Shown here piece by piece: positions 61,589 through 64,000 of a stretch of DNA of 64,000 nucleotides. Below the pieces are notes generated by a model. It was not told the origin of the DNA, searched no databases, and was given only the letters and a program-made list of their open reading frames with translations. Numbering within the stretch: position 1 is the stretch's first letter; every line of letters begins with the position of its first letter. A program made the translations under genes and the position numbers. Location of the stretch: positions 6,324,001 through 6,388,000 of the forward strand of contig NZ_CP121261.1 of assembly GCF_029637605.1 (NCBI RefSeq), written 5' to 3'. Source of the DNA: Achromobacter spanius. Lineage in GTDB: Bacteria > Pseudomonadota > Gammaproteobacteria > Burkholderiales > Burkholderiaceae_B.

Positions 61589-64000
61589 ATGCCAATAATC
61601 GAAACCATTAAAATTGGCCTCGAGCCAAACGACGGCAAGGGCGAAGATCACCGGTCGGCGTTCCAGAAGGTCAACCTGAATTTCTCCGCGCTCAATACGG
61701 CGATTCAAGGCGTTCTGGACACGAAGGGCCAAGCGAACGGCTTTGCGAGCCTTGATGGCAACGGCCGGCTGCTTGCAGCGCAAGCGCCTCTTGCCTACGC
61801 GGCGGTGCTGCCCACATCCGCCCACGATCTGAACGACCTCATCACACCTGGCACTTACCACCAGAACACGAACGTGGGCGCGGCGACCGGTACCCACTAT
61901 CCCACGCCCTACGCAGGGCTCTTGCTGGTTCGCGCTTCGGCGACGAACTTCTTGTATCAGTTCTACACGCGGTTCCGCAGTGGTCCAGGCGGTTCCCAGG
62001 CGACTTACTGGCGCACCTTCTACTCCAATGTATGGTCCGACTGGCAGGAGGTTGCTAAGAAAGCGGAACTCGATGCGCTGTCCACCGCAGTTACCGCTGT
62101 CCAGACAGTAGCCAACGCCGCGATCCCTATCGTGCAGAAAGGGGCCGCTAGCGGCGTAGCGTCGCTGGATTCCTTCGGCCACCTCCCAGCCGAACAAGCG
62201 CCCATCATGTATGCAGCCGTGCTTCCCACGGCCACGCACACGCTGAACGACTACGTTACGCCCGGCGTCTGGTACCAGGCATCGATCGCGGGCGCAACGG
62301 CGGGCGGCGCGAGCTACCCGACGGCGCAAGTGGGCTTCCTGGAAGTTGTGGCGACGGGTACGCCGGTCTTGCAGGTTTTCACCACCCGCAACGCAACGCC
62401 TGCTATTCAGCAGCGGTTTTGGCGCGTGCGCGTCACCAGTACCACGTGGTCGAACTGGAAAGAGGTTGTCGATACGACGATCGCGTACACCTACCAGGGC
62501 GGTCTTGCTTCGGGCGTGAACCTGAACGATTACACTCAGCGCGGTACGTGGGTGCAGGCCAGTTCGGCGGCGGCCGCTGCGGGAATAAACTACCCCATCG
62601 CGCAATCCGGATACCTTTCGGTTCTTTCGGCGGGCTACCCTGGAGGCACGGCGGCTACGGGGTGTTCGCAGATTTACCACGCGGCAAACTCAAACCGGCT
62701 TTTCTTTCGGGCTCTGGTCAACAGCACCTGGACGGACTGGGTAGAAGTGGGGAGGCTGGACGCTAACGGGCGCATCCCGAATACGCAGTTTCCCCTTTCC
62801 GTCTCCAACCCGGCCGGAACCGACGCCAATAACCTGACGTCGCCCGGCCTGTACTACAACAATTCCGACGCGCAAGCTACTGCGGCTTTGAACTGGCCGG
62901 AGCAACTGGCCGGGTCGTTGTTCGTGGAAGCGGCAGAAGTGGTGGCGGGGTCGGCCAACCAGCAAATCACCCAGACTTACACGACGCGCAACGGGTCGGG
63001 CGGAGTGCTGCGAACGTACAAGCGCGTTCGTTTTGGCGGCGGCGCGGGCGTCTGGGGGCTTTGGCAAGAATTGGCGCGGCGGGCGGATGTAATGTCGCAC
63101 GTGTACCTGACCTCCGCGACTGACGCCAACACGCTGACGGCGGATAACACGTGGTGGACCGCGGCTAATTCCAGTGTTGTTTCTGGGGGTGCGAACTTCC
63201 CGCCCGCCCCTGTGGCGTCGTCCTTCATTTTCACCACTCAGGCAATTTCCGCGACGTACATGGTGCAGACCTGCATGATGACGCCCGGGAGCAATCGTCG
63301 CCCTATCGAGTACCGGCGAATCGGAAGCGGATCAACGACCTGGTCAGGCTGGAGGATCATCGCGCCGGTTCAACTGGCGACGGACTTGCCCACCGCTGAC
63401 TGCGGCGATGTCTACGTGGACGGCCAGGGATGGTACGCGTGGGATGGGTCGGCGTATAAGCTGACTCGCGCCGGCATGGACCACGGACAGTGTCGATTCT
63501 TGTACGTCAGCACAACACAGTGTCGTTTGGTCCCGCAGAACGGCAACGGGTTGATCATCAATGGCCGCCAATATCGAATCCCTGATGCTGGGGTGAACAT
63601 CGCAAACACGGCTGGCGTTAACAGCATCGTGCAGTACGTGTATGCCTATGACAACGCTGGCGCTATTGCGCTGGAGGCCAGTAGCACTTCCCACGCGCTG
63701 CATACGGACGGAGTTCGCATCAAATCCGGAGATCCGAGCCGAACACTTGTTGGCATGTTTATCAAGCCGACAAATGGGGAGTTCGTATTCACTGGTCCTC
63801 TGAACTACGTGTCGAGTTGGTTTAACCGCGCCCAACGCGGAGTGCAGCAATATTTCAACGCGACCACGTCAAGTCTAAACACTGCGGTAATCCTCTCCAA
63901 CGGTGTAAGTTTTCTGGGATGGGCCGGCGACACTTTTTCTATGACCTGCACCGGCACTACCTACGCCAATGGCAGCGCGGGGTCGTACATAGCACTCCGA
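61589..64000 (+). CDS. Tail fibre protein with five pyocin-knob-like repeats (runs off window)
   Basis: At least 804 codons, open to the right edge. N-terminal region MPIIETIKIGLEPNDGKGED with SAFQKVNLNFSALNTAI, an attachment domain, then five modules of about 80-95 residues. Each carries an LND..TPG..Y-type start and a W..W(K/Q/E)E(V/L) end: SDWQEV, SNWKEV, TDWVEV, GLWQEL and SGWRII. The pyocin-knob fold is known from R-pyocin and phage fibres. The rest is a receptor-binding beta-rich tip, not fully seen. It follows gpM directly; L, K, I and J are absent at this position. Confidence 0.85.
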   Translation, partial: MPIIETIKIGLEPNDGKGEDHRSAFQKVNLNFSALNTAIQGVLDTKGQANGFASLDGNGRLLAAQAPLAYAAVLPTSAHDLNDLITPGTYHQNTNVGAATGTHYPTPYAGLLLVRASATNFLYQFYTRFRSGPGGSQATYWRTFYSNVWSDWQEVAKKAELDALSTAVTAVQTVANAAIPIVQKGAASGVASLDSFGHLPAEQAPIMYAAVLPTATHTLNDYVTPGVWYQASIAGATAGGASYPTAQVGFLEVVATGTPVLQVFTTRNATPAIQQRFWRVRVTSTTWSNWKEVVDTTIAYTYQGGLASGVNLNDYTQRGTWVQASSAAAAAGINYPIAQSGYLSVLSAGYPGGTAATGCSQIYHAANSNRLFFRALVNSTWTDWVEVGRLDANGRIPNTQFPLSVSNPAGTDANNLTSPGLYYNNSDAQATAALNWPEQLAGSLFVEAAEVVAGSANQQITQTYTTRNGSGGVLRTYKRVRFGGGAGVWGLWQELARRADVMSHVYLTSATDANTLTADNTWWTAANSSVVSGGANFPPAPVASSFIFTTQAISATYMVQTCMMTPGSNRRPIEYRRIGSGSTTWSGWRIIAPVQLATDLPTADCGDVYVDGQGWYAWDGSAYKLTRAGMDHGQCRFLYVSTTQCRLVPQNGNGLIINGRQYRIPDAGVNIANTAGVNSIVQYVYAYDNAGAIALEASSTSHALHTDGVRIKSGDPSRTLVGMFIKPTNGEFVFTGPLNYVSSWFNRAQRGVQQYFNATTSSLNTAVILSNGVSFLGWAGDTFSMTCTGTTYANGSAGSYIALR

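Larger units (their letters stand above)
25465..64000. mobile_element. Lambda-type tailed-phage prophage (left end to beyond window)
   Basis: Continuous phage gene order: integrase beside tRNA-Val, leftward early operon, CI/Cro immunity, CII, O-like initiator and DnaB, a late-regulator candidate, cargo genes, then terminase, head and tail genes in lambda order. The left junction (attL) should lie in the 3' part of tRNA-Val. The exact core cannot be set because attR is not in the window. Lysis genes and the tail-tip genes L, K, I and J are not seen and may lie further right. Several genes have lower GC than the flanking chromosome. Confidence 0.93.

Overview
The window is high-GC (host genes roughly 65%) DNA from an Alcaligenaceae-type betaproteobacterium, most likely Achromobacter or a close Bordetella relative. 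This rests on gene content and family resemblance read by eye (rnr-rlmB, hupB beside tRNA-Val, egtDB, a solitary arsB, YeeE, tRNA-Leu(CAG) copies); no database search was possible.

Layout. Bases 1 to about 25.5 kb are ordinary chromosome: a membrane protein cut by the window edge, a dCache-GGDEF diguanylate cyclase, a YddG-type exporter, several small membrane or stress-type proteins, tRNA-Met, the ergothioneine pair egtD-egtB, a DUF883 protein, a phospholipase-D lipoprotein, an FMN glutamate-synthase-like protein, a YeeE transporter, a run of leftward transporter genes (AEC, ArsB, EamA), a GNAT, tapT, three tRNA-Leu genes, rnr, rlmB, a Cys/Met-metabolism PLP enzyme, a PKHD dioxygenase and hupB.

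From tRNA-Val (25424-25499) to the right edge lies a lambda-type prophage whose right end is outside the window. Its left arm has a tyrosine integrase, then a tightly overlapping leftward operon (excisionase-like HTH, a C5 DNA methyltransferase, a ParB-domain protein, HTH and membrane proteins, including one of 42 aa). A block of accessory genes follows, including a second diguanylate cyclase homologous to the one at the left of the window. The immunity region (36.1-38.2 kb) has a LexA-type CI repressor, a YdaS-type Cro, and palindromic operators (GTTTAGT-N4-ACTAAAC) on both sides, giving recognisable PL and PR/PRM regions. To the right come CII, an O-like initiator carrying a 17-bp iteron array (a probable origin inside the gene), DnaB, a PD-(D/E)XK nuclease and a probable late regulator.

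Between 43.3 and 47.7 kb is a cargo region: two exported proteins separated by three copies of one terminator, an oversized tRNA-like gene directly abutting tRNA-Gly, a Dam-type methylase and a HicB antitoxin-response regulator fusion. From 47.7 kb the morphogenesis genes run in lambda order (terminase, W, portal, ClpP-type protease, D, E, FII, U, tail tube, G/GT with a -1 slippery site, tape measure, M) and end in a fibre gene with five pyocin-knob-like repeats that runs off the edge.

Two genes, egtB and the portal gene, look frameshifted by one missing C in a C-run. This may be assembly error as easily as biology. The most unusual items are the HicB-receiver fusion, the prophage-borne diguanylate cyclase probably under lytic PL control, the iteron array inside the replication gene, and the 120-nt Tyr-like tRNA candidate with CUA in its loop.
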